Source: Flavobacteriaceae bacterium
GTDB taxonomy: Bacteria > Bacteroidota > Bacteroidia > Flavobacteriales > Flavobacteriaceae
Assembly (NCBI GenBank): GCA_030828025.1
Contig: JAURDG010000004.1
Span: 1 to 17,366 of the forward strand
Direction: 5' to 3'
DNA length: 17,366 nucleotides
The translations under genes were made by a program, and so were the position numbers. The notes below the pieces were generated by a model. The model was not told where the DNA came from and made no database searches. It saw only the letters and a list, made by a program, of their open reading frames with translations. Below, piece after piece: positions 7,353-15,318 of this stretch (the stretch's first letter is position 1; every line of letters begins with the position of its first letter).

Positions 7353-9071
7353 ATGGTAAAAGGGCTTAGCTTTTTGGCAATCTTAGGGTTTATGGGTTTT
7401 TCGCTGGCACAAAACTTGGCACTAAACAAAACAGTGGCCGTGAGTAGTATTGAGGCAAATAACCTAACTGGAAATTTAGCAGTAGATGGTGATATGACCA
7501 CACGTTGGTCAAGCGCGGCCTCAGACCCGCAATACATAACCATTGACCTCGGTGCCGTCTATAGTATAGATAACGTTAACATACATTGGGAAGCTGCTTT
7601 TGCTGTTGCCTATCAAATACAGCTTTCGACCGATAATCAGCAGTGGAATGATGTTGGGGGCAGCACAAATGGAGATGGCGGAATCGATACGTTCAACTTT
7701 TCACCCCAATCAGCACGCTATGTACGCATGTATGGCACCCAACGAACAACTATTGGCGGCACACAATACGGCTACAGTATTTATGAGTTTGAAGTTTATG
7801 GTGCCGCCGCCGCAGATGATGCCCATCTTTCTGGTATCAACATTGATGGTGCGCCGCTTAGCACATTTAGCAGTACGCAATACACCTATGATTACCTCCT
7901 AACACCAGGCATTACTGCTGTTCCAAGTGTTGCAGTAACTACGGTCAATGCAGCAGCAACGTACACTATAGACAACGCACAGACATTAACAGGCACAACA
8001 ACCATCAACGTAACTTCAGCAGACGGTAGCAAAACCAAAGAATACAACATTAACTTCTTTGAAAGCACCTACAACCTGACCTGGCGTGATGAGTTTGATT
8101 ATACCGGCCCTTTGGATAGTGAGAAATGGCACCATCAGACCTATCCGCCCAACTACAGCGGTTGGTTTAATGGAGAAGAACAACATTATACCAACCGTAA
8201 TGAAAATTCGTACGTTTCAAATGGTGAATTAAAAATAACAGCCATTAAAGAGCGCTATCAAGACCCAACATCAGGGACAACAAAAGACTACACTTCTGCC
8301 CGTCTAAACTCAAAATTTGCTTTTAAATATGGGCGTGTAGAAGTGCGTGCCAAACTTCCTATCGAGCAGGGTACATGGCCTGCTATCTGGACACTTGGGA
8401 AAAACATCAATGAAAATGGCGCCTATTGGCAAACTTTGGGCTATGGCGACACCAATTGGCCGTATTGTGGAGAGATGGACATCATGGAGCAAGATGCCAA
8501 TAAATCCATTACCTCTGCTGCTTTTCATTTTCCTGACGTAAATGGAAGCCCAACCTATACTACCAATCATATAAATGTTGCTGATACGAGCGGAACATGG
8601 CATGTGTATGCCATGGAGTGGACGGCCAATACCATAAACGTTATGGTGGATAATGTAGTTTTTCATACGCTTAATAATGCTGAAAATCCATACTTTGACA
8701 ATGAGCATTTTATCTTACTAAACGTTGCCATGGGTGGTTCTTTGGGTGGAGCCATCGACTCCAACTTTTCGACAGCCGTTATGGAAGTTGATTACGTTCG
8801 TGTTTTTGAAATACAACCTTTATCTTCAGATTCACTACAACAACATCTTGTAATAGACATGTTTCCAAATCCAACACAGGGCAACGTGCACATAAAGTCT
8901 AGTGTAACGATGCAGAAAATTACCGTCTATGACCTTACGGGTCGTGTATTAGTACAACAGTATCCTAATGGACATGTTGCGCAGCTTAATCTAGGCAAAA
9001 TGCCCGGCCTCTATGTTGTTAAAATTGAAGGGGAAGACTTGGTGACTACACGAAAATTGATTGTTCGTTAA
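7353..9071 (+). CDS. GH16 laminarinase-like endo-1,3-beta-glucanase with CBM32-like and cadherin-like domains, T9SS-secreted
   Basis: Secreted beta-glucanase of 572 residues, numbered from the ATG at 7353. The frame is open back to 7278, but only the internal ATG gives a proper signal peptide (MVKGLSFLAI to SLAQ, 1-20). Domain order: an F5/8-type C (discoidin, CBM32-like) module at about 21-150, with ALNKTV, VDGDMTTRW and YVRMYG; a cadherin-like beta sandwich at about 156-236; the GH16 catalytic domain at about 240-486; and a type A T9SS sorting domain from FPNPT (504-508) to the end. The GH16 signature is GEMDIME, with E374 as predicted nucleophile, D376 as helper and E379 as acid/base; GTWPAIW (340-346) and TWHVYAMEW also fit laminarinases. 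The likely substrate is laminarin or a related beta-1,3-glucan at the cell surface; other GH16 specificities cannot be excluded. No SusC/SusD pair is beside it, so it is not in a classical polysaccharide locus within this window. Confidence 0.9.
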   Translation: MVKGLSFLAILGFMGFSLAQNLALNKTVAVSSIEANNLTGNLAVDGDMTTRWSSAASDPQYITIDLGAVYSIDNVNIHWEAAFAVAYQIQLSTDNQQWNDVGGSTNGDGGIDTFNFSPQSARYVRMYGTQRTTIGGTQYGYSIYEFEVYGAAAADDAHLSGINIDGAPLSTFSSTQYTYDYLLTPGITAVPSVAVTTVNAAATYTIDNAQTLTGTTTINVTSADGSKTKEYNINFFESTYNLTWRDEFDYTGPLDSEKWHHQTYPPNYSGWFNGEEQHYTNRNENSYVSNGELKITAIKERYQDPTSGTTKDYTSARLNSKFAFKYGRVEVRAKLPIEQGTWPAIWTLGKNINENGAYWQTLGYGDTNWPYCGEMDIMEQDANKSITSAAFHFPDVNGSPTYTTNHINVADTSGTWHVYAMEWTANTINVMVDNVVFHTLNNAENPYFDNEHFILLNVAMGGSLGGAIDSNFSTAVMEVDYVRVFEIQPLSSDSLQQHLVIDMFPNPTQGNVHIKSSVTMQKITVYDLTGRVLVQQYPNGHVAQLNLGKMPGLYVVKIEGEDLVTTRKLIVR

Positions 9072-9151
9072 TTCGGGCTTTTTTTTTAGTGAACGCATCG
9101 ACAAAAGCAAGAAGAGTGCGCTGTTTTTACCTCATGTTATTCGTGTAAATT

Positions 9152-9179
9152 TTGGTGTTTTAGTGTTTTTTTATATTTT
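9152..9179 (+). promoter_or_regulatory. candidate promoter of the small T9SS protein gene
   Basis: TTG (9152-9154) and TATATTTT (9172-9179) have the Bacteroidota layout with a 17-nt spacer and one mismatch in the -7 box. The -7 box overlaps the perfect 12-nt palindrome TTTTAGCTAAAA at 9176-9187, which could be a protein-binding site. Transcription would start near 9185, giving a leader of about 30 nt. Confidence 0.4.
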
Positions 9180-9215
9180 AGCTAAAATTAACCTACTAAT
9201 ACAATCTTACATATT

Positions 9216-9923
9216 ATGAAAATCTTACTATACTTATTCTTTGGGCTTTTAGTCAGTCCCTCTATTTTTAGCCAGATTGTTTCTGTAAGTTCCAATTCAT
9301 CTATACACATTGCTTCTGGTAGTTCCGTATCACTTGGCGGGTTAGAGATTGAACCTGGAAACGAGTATGCTATTACTGGAGCTAATGCAGTATCCCATTC
9401 TTCTACGCCCATTTCTTCTGGTCAAAACAGTAGTGTGAATCGTGTTTATTCAAGTTCTGCGCCTCTTTCTGGGTTTATAGGCACGCTCACCTTCCATTAT
9501 CTAGATGGAGAGCTAAATGGAATTGAAGAGGCTAATTTGGTGCTTGAACTACAGGCGGAGGACGACACATGGACTTCTTATGAAGGGACTGTGGATGAAG
9601 CAAACAATACGGTAAGTTATACATTTAGTGATGCTGTTACCTTTAAAGCCGTCACGGCTAGTGCCTCAGGTGCTACACTAATGATTCAAGAAGTAGTTAC
9701 CCAATCTAACACTATTGTGGTTTATCCAAATCCAACTGCGAATCGTATTTATATCCAAACTCAGGAAAATTTCCGAGCAGATTTATACGATGTCATGGGA
9801 AGAAAAGTACAAAGTACGCATCAAAATGAAATGGATGTAAGTCGCTTAAGTAAAGGTAACTATTTACTAAACATTACTACTAAAGAAAATGAAACTACTA
9901 CTTTTAGAATCATAAAAAAATAA
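9216..9923 (+). CDS. small secreted protein with T9SS type A sorting domain, function unknown
   Basis: A 235-residue protein with a clear signal peptide (MKILLYLFFGLLVSPSIFSQ, 1-20) and a C-terminal T9SS sorting domain starting at VYPNPT (169-174) and ending FRIIKK. The part between is Ser-rich and beta-strand-like: SVSSNSSIHIASGSSVSLGG, then TLTFHYLDGELNGIEEANL and a WTSYEGTVDEANNTVSYTFS stretch. This is the kind of short beta-rich module seen in many Bacteroidota surface proteins, but I recognise no catalytic or binding family. It follows the GH16 gene by 144 nt and appears to have its own promoter. A surface or matrix role is possible; nothing in the sequence proves it. Confidence 0.8.
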   Translation: MKILLYLFFGLLVSPSIFSQIVSVSSNSSIHIASGSSVSLGGLEIEPGNEYAITGANAVSHSSTPISSGQNSSVNRVYSSSAPLSGFIGTLTFHYLDGELNGIEEANLVLELQAEDDTWTSYEGTVDEANNTVSYTFSDAVTFKAVTASASGATLMIQEVVTQSNTIVVYPNPTANRIYIQTQENFRADLYDVMGRKVQSTHQNEMDVSRLSKGNYLLNITTKENETTTFRIIKK

Positions 9924-9936
9924 TTCCATTTTTTAA

Positions 9937-10138
9937 CATCTTTGTACTGCTGAACACTGATTTGGTTAACCCGCATCTATACGGGTTGGTATGAGCTCGC
10001 ATAACCATATAACAGGCTTTTAAACAGACCTAGAAACAATTACTAAAGAAATAGATGCTGGTCATGACGTAAACTAAAAGTGGTCAGTATAAATTAAACC
10101 GCTTTAAATCGCTAAAGACGATTAGTCGATTTATTTTT
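9937..10138 (+). ncRNA. speculative intergenic small RNA
   Basis: The gap 9924-10270 holds no convincing gene. CATCTTTG (9937-9944) is one base from the -7 consensus. It is followed by a hairpin AACCCG (9968-9973) with CGGGTT (9982-9987), bracketed by TGGTTA (9963-9968) and TAACCA (10002-10007), which compete for one base. The stretch ends in a terminator-like hairpin at 10105-10138. Such an element could give an RNA of about 190 nt from 9950. No known RNA family is recognised, and an extended 3' UTR of the upstream gene is the simpler alternative. Confidence 0.2.
10105..10138 (+). terminator. candidate + strand terminator
   Basis: TAAATCG-CTAA (10105-10115) pairs with TTAG-CGATTTA (10122-10133, one bulged T at 10126) around a 6-nt loop and is followed by TTTTT at 10134-10138. 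The stem is AT-rich and therefore weaker than the other two terminators. It would end transcription from the small T9SS gene or from an intergenic RNA. Confidence 0.4.
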
Positions 10139-10155
10139 CCAAAAACTTCAAAGGA

Positions 10156-10190
10156 AAATTTTGAAATGTTTAGCTAAATTTTCAAAATTT
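10156..10190. repeat. AT-rich inverted repeat
   Basis: AAATTTTGAAA (10156-10166) and TTTCAAAATTT (10180-10190) are perfect 11-bp arms around 13 nt that themselves contain the palindrome TTTAGCTAAA (10169-10178). It lies between two terminators in convergent genes. It could be an additional terminator-like structure or a protein site; there is no evidence to choose. Confidence 0.5.
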
Positions 10191-10198
10191 ATTGATAA

Positions 10199-10230
10199 AA
10201 AACCCACAATCTAATATAGTTGTGGGTTTT
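10199..10230. terminator. terminator of the arabinose operon (bidirectional)
   Basis: AAAACCCACAA (10199-10209) pairs perfectly with TTGTGGGTTTT (10220-10230) around a 10-nt loop. A run of six A's at 10197-10202 gives a U run on the - strand, fitting termination of the operon that ends with the symporter at 10271. On the + strand four T's follow, so it may act in both directions. Confidence 0.85.
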
Positions 10231-10270
10231 ACGTCAGTTAATTGTTAAAAATGAGCCAGGTACACTTGTC

Positions 10271-11893
10271 TTATGATGTCCCATTAAAAAATATCATAAC
10301 CCATACCACAACCAAAACAATCAAAATTGAAATTATGATATCAACTCGATTATAGCTATTTCTGTTTTTTGCTTTTTCTTCGGCTGTTATTGTTGAAAAA
10401 GTAAGGTTCAAGACTTTTTCTTTCGTTGGTTTTTGTGTTACTAGACTAGCAACAATAGCTAAGAGTACACTAAATAAAAAGAACCATGCCCCAAAGACTA
10501 AGAAATTCATATCTCCTAGATAAAAAAGCAACCCATCGGGGTTAAATGACTCTTTTGATATTTCTAACACAATGCGCAAAGCACCTAGTAGTAAGCCAAC
10601 AATTAGGGTGACAAAAGCACCTGTTCCATTAATTCGTTTATACAATATACCTAATAAAAATACGGCTGTTATTGGTGCAGCTATATAAGATTGCACACTT
10701 TGTAAATACTCATATAAAACCCCAGAAATATTAGCCATAATAGGAATCCAAATAATCCCAACAATCACAACAAAAACAGTGGCAATTTGGCCTGTGCGTA
10801 CCAGTTTTTTTTCTGGCGTATTTGGTTTGAGTTTTTTATAAATGTCAACAGTAAAGAGTGTTGAGCAGGAGTTAAATACAGATGCTAAAGAGCTCATTAA
10901 TGCTGCCAACAAGCCAGCTGCTACCAGACCTCTCAAACCAGAAGGCAATAAATTACTCATCAAAACAGGAAATGCTTCATCGGGGGTGTCCCAATGTAAT
11001 TCACCACGCATCTTTAATGTCAAAGCAATGATTCCGGGAACCAAGAATAAAAATACCGGCAGTAGTTTTAGTAAAGCCCCAAAAATACTTCCTCTTCTTC
11101 CCGCGGTAATATTTTTAGCTGTTAGAACCCTTTGCACAATATACTGATCTGTACACCAATACCAAACACCCACAATGGTACTTGTAATTAACAATGGTAG
11201 CCATGGAAAGTCAGGATCCGACATTGGCCTCCACATATTAAGGTATTCGGGTGTTACGGTTTCCGTCATACTTTCCCATCCACCAACTTTGTCAAGACCT
11301 ATAATGGTTAATACAGCAGCACCAATAACGAGTAAAACTGCTTGTAATGCTTCGGTATAAACTACAGCTCTCATCCCACCTAAAATTGTATATAAGCCCG
11401 TAAGAACAACTGTTGCTAGAGCACCTGTCCAAAAATCGATGCCGAGCAAGGCTGACACAACAATGCCACCAGCATATATAGTTACTGATATTTTGGTCAA
11501 TACATAAGCAATTATGGAAAATATAGAAAGCACCCATCGTGATCTTTCATCGAAGCGTTTTTCTAAAAACTCTGGCATGGTAAATACCCCACTTCTTGCG
11601 TAAAACGGTAAGAAAATCCATCCCAACATGAGTACAACCCATGCCTGAATCTCATATATCAACATTGGCAATTTATCCCCAGCACCTGCACCTGCAAGTC
11701 CAACAACGTGTTCAGAGCCAATATTGGATGCAAATATCGAAGCACCTACAACAAACCAACCCACGTTTCGACCAGCGAGAAAATAATCTTCTGTAGTGTT
11801 GTTCTTTTTACGAATTACCCAAACAGCTATTCCTGCGAGGACCAAAAAATAGATGCCAATGGCAATCCAATCGTATAAATCTAATGTTTGCAT
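10271..11893 (-). CDS. sodium:solute symporter (SSS family, vSGLT-like), probable arabinose importer
   Basis: A 540-residue inner-membrane transporter of the solute:sodium symporter family with about 14 hydrophobic segments, the length and topology of bacterial SGLT. Family signatures: STEDYFLAG-like TTEDYFLAGR (33-42), the broken first helix of the core ASIFASNIGSEHVVG (51-65), TMPEFLEKRF (105-114), YWCTDQYIVQRVL (245-257) and SSLASVFNSCSTLFTVDIYK (334-353), which contains the Ser residues of the sodium site. It resembles Vibrio vSGLT, although His62 and Asp249 replace residues that in vSGLT are Gln and Asn near the sugar site, so sugar preference may differ. It is the last gene of the araB-araD-araA-galM operon, 8 nt after galM, which makes L-arabinose the likely substrate, taken up with sodium. 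Substrate choice is inferred from context only. Confidence 0.9.
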   Translation of the reverse strand: MQTLDLYDWIAIGIYFLVLAGIAVWVIRKKNNTTEDYFLAGRNVGWFVVGASIFASNIGSEHVVGLAGAGAGDKLPMLIYEIQAWVVLMLGWIFLPFYARSGVFTMPEFLEKRFDERSRWVLSIFSIIAYVLTKISVTIYAGGIVVSALLGIDFWTGALATVVLTGLYTILGGMRAVVYTEALQAVLLVIGAAVLTIIGLDKVGGWESMTETVTPEYLNMWRPMSDPDFPWLPLLITSTIVGVWYWCTDQYIVQRVLTAKNITAGRRGSIFGALLKLLPVFLFLVPGIIALTLKMRGELHWDTPDEAFPVLMSNLLPSGLRGLVAAGLLAALMSSLASVFNSCSTLFTVDIYKKLKPNTPEKKLVRTGQIATVFVVIVGIIWIPIMANISGVLYEYLQSVQSYIAAPITAVFLLGILYKRINGTGAFVTLIVGLLLGALRIVLEISKESFNPDGLLFYLGDMNFLVFGAWFFLFSVLLAIVASLVTQKPTKEKVLNLTFSTITAEEKAKNRNSYNRVDIIISILIVLVVVWVMIFFNGTS

Positions 11894-11901
11894 GGTTTTG
11901 G

Positions 11902-13089
11902 CTATTTAGTTGAAAATTTAAAAGTTGTTTTTGAGTTGTACATTTCGCCAGGTTTTAATACTACAATAGGAAAGTTAGATTGATTAGGAGAATCAGGAAA
12001 ATGCTGGGTCTCCAGACAGAATCCAGTACGGTAGTTGTATGTTTCACCTTTTTGTTTAGATGGTAATGTGCCATCCAAAAAATTTCCTGTGTACAGTTGA
12101 ATACCAGGCTCGGTTGTCGCTATTTCTAAATACCTGCCACTGTCTTTGTGGTAAGCAGTGGCTACCTCACGTAATCCGCTATTTTGATTATTCAACACCC
12201 AACAATGATCGTAGCCCAAACCTCGACTAAGCTGCTCGTTGGTATCGTTAATTTGTTTCCCAATTGCTTTGGCATTTCTAAAATCAAAAGGGGTTCCTGA
12301 GACATCGGCAACTACTCCAGTAGGAATCAAGGTTTCGTCAACAGGAAGGTAAGCGTCTGCATCAATTGTGATTTCGTGATCAAGAATTGTATTAGAAAAA
12401 TCACCTGATAAATTGAAGTACGTATGTTGAGTTAAATTCACAATGGTTTCTTGGTCTGAGGTGGCTTTATATTCTACATCTAAAACATTCTCATTGGTTA
12501 GGGTATATAAAACGGTTGTTTGTAAATTTCCTGGATAACCTTCCTCGCCATCAACACTCAAATAGGTCAATTTTAATGTTACCGAATCATCTTTAGGTGG
12601 CATCGGTTCTGCCGTCCAAACAACTTTATCAAACCCTTTGTCCCCTCCGTGCAAATGATTTTTACCATTATTTTGAGCGAGTTGATATGTGTTGTTGTTC
12701 AATGTAAATTGACCATTTGCAATTCGATTGCCATATCGGCCGATCAATGCACCAAAGTAAGGGTTACTTTCCATATATTGGTCTAACGAATTATATCCTA
12801 AAACAACATCTTGAAATACTCCATCTTTGTTTGGAGCCGTCCATCGGGTGATTATCCCACCATAAGTAATAATATCGACTTGCATGCCTAGACTATTTGA
12901 TAAGGTGTATTTTTCAACAGCTTGACCATTAAAAGTAGTTCCAAACATTTCTTTTGTTATTTGTGGCATTTCATTTGATTTTAAAGCAGTTTTATTGTTT
13001 TGTTTTGCACCTGTTCCAGTACACTGAATCATTAGGATGCTAAGTAAAATCAGGATGTTAAATTGAAGAATGTCATTTAGATTTTTCAT
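11902..13089 (-). CDS. galM: aldose 1-epimerase (mutarotase), predicted lipoprotein
   Basis: Galactose-mutarotase-type enzyme that interconverts alpha and beta anomers of aldoses. The 395-residue product is longer than cytosolic GalM (about 345) because of an N-terminal hydrophobic segment ending ILMIQC; C23 is a probable lipid-attachment site, followed by a polar linker. Conserved parts: DIITYGGII (72-80), GRYGNRIANG (117-126), NHLHGG (144-149), NLTQHTYFNL (218-227) with predicted catalytic acid H222, and CLETQHFPDSPN (358-369) with predicted base E360. The enzyme looks complete. It lies 12 nt after araA and 8 nt before the symporter gene, so it probably supplies the anomer of L-arabinose used by the transporter or isomerase, acting in the periplasm if the lipoprotein call is right. 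The lipobox is loose, so a signal anchor is the alternative. Confidence 0.9.
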   Translation of the reverse strand: MKNLNDILQFNILILLSILMIQCTGTGAKQNNKTALKSNEMPQITKEMFGTTFNGQAVEKYTLSNSLGMQVDIITYGGIITRWTAPNKDGVFQDVVLGYNSLDQYMESNPYFGALIGRYGNRIANGQFTLNNNTYQLAQNNGKNHLHGGDKGFDKVVWTAEPMPPKDDSVTLKLTYLSVDGEEGYPGNLQTTVLYTLTNENVLDVEYKATSDQETIVNLTQHTYFNLSGDFSNTILDHEITIDADAYLPVDETLIPTGVVADVSGTPFDFRNAKAIGKQINDTNEQLSRGLGYDHCWVLNNQNSGLREVATAYHKDSGRYLEIATTEPGIQLYTGNFLDGTLPSKQKGETYNYRTGFCLETQHFPDSPNQSNFPIVVLKPGEMYNSKTTFKFSTK

Positions 13090-13101
13090 TTTAAAAAAAT
13101 A

Positions 13102-14601
13102 TTAATGTGTTTTACTGTAGAAAGCTTCATTGGTTCGGATTTCTGATTTAAAATTTCTGATGGTCGTGTTTTCGTCGATCACCAACGATTCAATACCAGC
13201 AATCTCAGCAAAATCTTCAAGCTGTTCTGCTGTAATATTTTCACTATAACATGTGTGATGTGCACCGCCAGCTAAAATCCACGCTGTGCAGGCTGTTTCG
13301 AAATCAGGGAGTGGCTTCCACAGCACACGTGCCACAGGAAGCTTTGGAAGTTCACTTTTAACTTCTTCCCCCACTGTTTTATTGATAAGCAATCTGAATC
13401 GATTTCCAAAATCCATAAGTGCTGCATTGAGTGAGTTTCCTGCACGACCATTAAAAACTAAGCGTACAGGGTCCTCTTTTCCACCAATGCCCAAAGGGTG
13501 TACTTCGCATGAGGGTTTTTCGGCTGCTAAAACAGGATCAACCTCAAGCATATGCGAACCCAACACTTTTGGGTCTGAAGGATCTAAATGATAGGTGTAA
13601 TCCTCCATAAAGGCATTTCCACCTTCTAGACCAGACCCCATAACTTTCATGGCGCGTACCAATGCCGCTGTTTTCCAATCGCCTTCTCCAGCAAACCCAT
13701 AACCCTTTTGCATCAAACGCTGTACAGCAATTCCCGGCAATTGGCGTAGCCCGTGCAAATCTTCGAAATTGTCACTAAAACCTTTAAAACCACCATCGAC
13801 TAAAAATTGCTCCAATCCAAGTTCAATTCGTGCAGCTTCGATTAAAGCGCTTCTGTTTTTTCCATCGCTGCGCAAAGATGCCGCTAAGTGATAAGTTTGC
13901 TCGTATTCCTTGATTAAGGTGTCAATATCTTTATCTGAAATGGTATTGATTACGGCAACCAAATCTCCTACAGCGTAGGTGTTTACCGAAAACCCAAATT
14001 GCTTTTCGGCCTCAACTTTATCACCATCAGTAACCGCTACAAATCGCATATTATCTCCAAAACGGGCAAATTTAGCACCTTGCCAATCGTCCCATCCGGC
14101 TGCAACACGTGTCCAATCGCCAATTTGCTTTTGAGTTTTTTCTGAAGACCAATGTCCAACAACAACCTTACGGTTTTTACGCAAACGACTTACAATAAAT
14201 CCAAACTCTCGATCACCATGGGCAGCCTGGTTTAGATTCATAAAATCCATATCAATTGTATTCCAAGGAATATCTCTATTGAATTGGGTGTGTAGATGCA
14301 ACAAGGGTTTTTGAAGACTTGTGAGTCCACGAATCCACATTTTTGCAGGTGAAAAGGTGTGCATCCATGTAATCACACCAATACAGTTTTCCGCATGGTT
14401 TGAAGCTGAAAGTGTTTGAACTATTTCATCTGTGGTTTTTACAATGGGCTTGAAAACCACTTGTACAGGAATTGATGCTGATTTATTAAGTGTTTTTACT
14501 ATTTCTTTTGAATTATCAGCTACCTGTTTTAATGTTTCAGGTCCGTAAAGATGCTGGCTACCTGTGATAAACCACACTTCTTTTTTTGATATGTCAATCA
14601 T
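13102..14601 (-). CDS. araA: L-arabinose isomerase
   Basis: Converts L-arabinose to L-ribulose in the cytoplasm, a manganese-dependent reaction. The 499 residues match the E. coli enzyme (500) from the first residues, EVWFITGSQHLYG (8-20). The four metal-binding and catalytic positions of the family are present at nearly identical numbers: E306 in FAGEGDWK, E333 in NAFMEDYTYH, H350 in VLGSHMLEVDP, and H449 in GGAHHT. The ATG at 14601 is at the expected N-terminus. It lies 15 nt after araD and 12 nt before galM, all on the - strand, in one operon. Nothing unusual is seen. Confidence 0.97.
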   Translation of the reverse strand: MIDISKKEVWFITGSQHLYGPETLKQVADNSKEIVKTLNKSASIPVQVVFKPIVKTTDEIVQTLSASNHAENCIGVITWMHTFSPAKMWIRGLTSLQKPLLHLHTQFNRDIPWNTIDMDFMNLNQAAHGDREFGFIVSRLRKNRKVVVGHWSSEKTQKQIGDWTRVAAGWDDWQGAKFARFGDNMRFVAVTDGDKVEAEKQFGFSVNTYAVGDLVAVINTISDKDIDTLIKEYEQTYHLAASLRSDGKNRSALIEAARIELGLEQFLVDGGFKGFSDNFEDLHGLRQLPGIAVQRLMQKGYGFAGEGDWKTAALVRAMKVMGSGLEGGNAFMEDYTYHLDPSDPKVLGSHMLEVDPVLAAEKPSCEVHPLGIGGKEDPVRLVFNGRAGNSLNAALMDFGNRFRLLINKTVGEEVKSELPKLPVARVLWKPLPDFETACTAWILAGGAHHTCYSENITAEQLEDFAEIAGIESLVIDENTTIRNFKSEIRTNEAFYSKTH

Positions 14602-14616
14602 GAATTTATGTGTTTG

Positions 14617-15318
14617 TTATTGACCGTAATAAGCGTTTTTGCCGTGTTTACGATCGTAATGTTTTTTTATTAAGGAGTCTTTCAATCGTGCTACACTTGG
14701 GTTAATTTGTAAGGTCAAGTAAGCCATTTCTGCAACCACTTCCAAAACCTTACTGTTATATACAGCTTTTGCAGCATCCCTACCCCAAGCAAATGGTCCG
14801 TGATTTCCAATCAATACCATTTCAACTTCAGTGTGGGATAAATTTTTCTGTTCAAAACACTCTATGATTTGAATTCCTGTGTTGTGTTCATAATTTCCTT
14901 CGATAAGATCATCTCTCATAGGTGGCGCACACGGAATATCTTTTGTTAAGTGATCTGCGTGTGTGGTTCCGAAAATAGGTATGTCTTTTTGCGCCTGTGC
15001 CCATGCACAAGAATACATGGCATGTGTGTGTGCAATCCCTCCTATGTCGTCCCAATTCTTATACAGATAGGCATGTGTTTTGGTGTCAGAAGAAGGCCGT
15101 TTATCACCATCAACAATATTGTTTTCGAAATCTACAATCACAATATCTTTAGGGCTCAAAATTTCGTAAGGAACCCCGCTTGGCTTTATGGCAAAAACAC
15201 CACGACTTCTATCTACTGCACTTACATTACCAAAGGTATATACGACGAGTCCCAATTCGTTTAATTGCATATTCGCTTCGTAACACTCTTCTTTAATGGA
15301 CTTAAATGATGAACTCAT
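14617..15318 (-). CDS. araD: L-ribulose-5-phosphate 4-epimerase
   Basis: Converts L-ribulose-5-phosphate to D-xylulose-5-phosphate, linking arabinose to the pentose phosphate pathway; a zinc class II aldolase-like fold. The 233 residues agree with the E. coli enzyme (231). Visible active-site positions: GNVS (30-33), KPSG (45-48), PSSDT (75-79) with D78, zinc ligands H97 and H99 in IAHTHAMY, D122 in HADH, H173 in GNHGPFAWG, and the C-terminal Tyr pair at 230-231. The ATG at 15318 overlaps the TGA of araB (ATGA), which implies coupled translation. The closely related UlaF/SgbE epimerases act on the same substrate, but the arabinose context supports AraD. Confidence 0.95.
   Translation of the reverse strand: MSSSFKSIKEECYEANMQLNELGLVVYTFGNVSAVDRSRGVFAIKPSGVPYEILSPKDIVIVDFENNIVDGDKRPSSDTKTHAYLYKNWDDIGGIAHTHAMYSCAWAQAQKDIPIFGTTHADHLTKDIPCAPPMRDDLIEGNYEHNTGIQIIECFEQKNLSHTEVEMVLIGNHGPFAWGRDAAKAVYNSKVLEVVAEMAYLTLQINPSVARLKDSLIKKHYDRKHGKNAYYGQ

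Noticed and set aside
8310..8708. 132-codon open frame on the - strand inside the GH16 gene
   Set aside because: It lies opposite a catalytic domain with clear motifs, has no family features, and its composition is that of a complement of a coding strand.
9062..9100. Run of nine T's after the GH16 stop, considered as an intrinsic terminator
   Set aside because: No stable stem can be formed directly before the T run.
10060..10176. Open stretch of 35 codons ending in a Phe-Glu-Met-Phe-Ser stop, possibly a gene remnant
   Set aside because: It has no start codon at its head, follows a stop codon, overlaps the hairpin terminator at 10105-10138, and resembles nothing I know.
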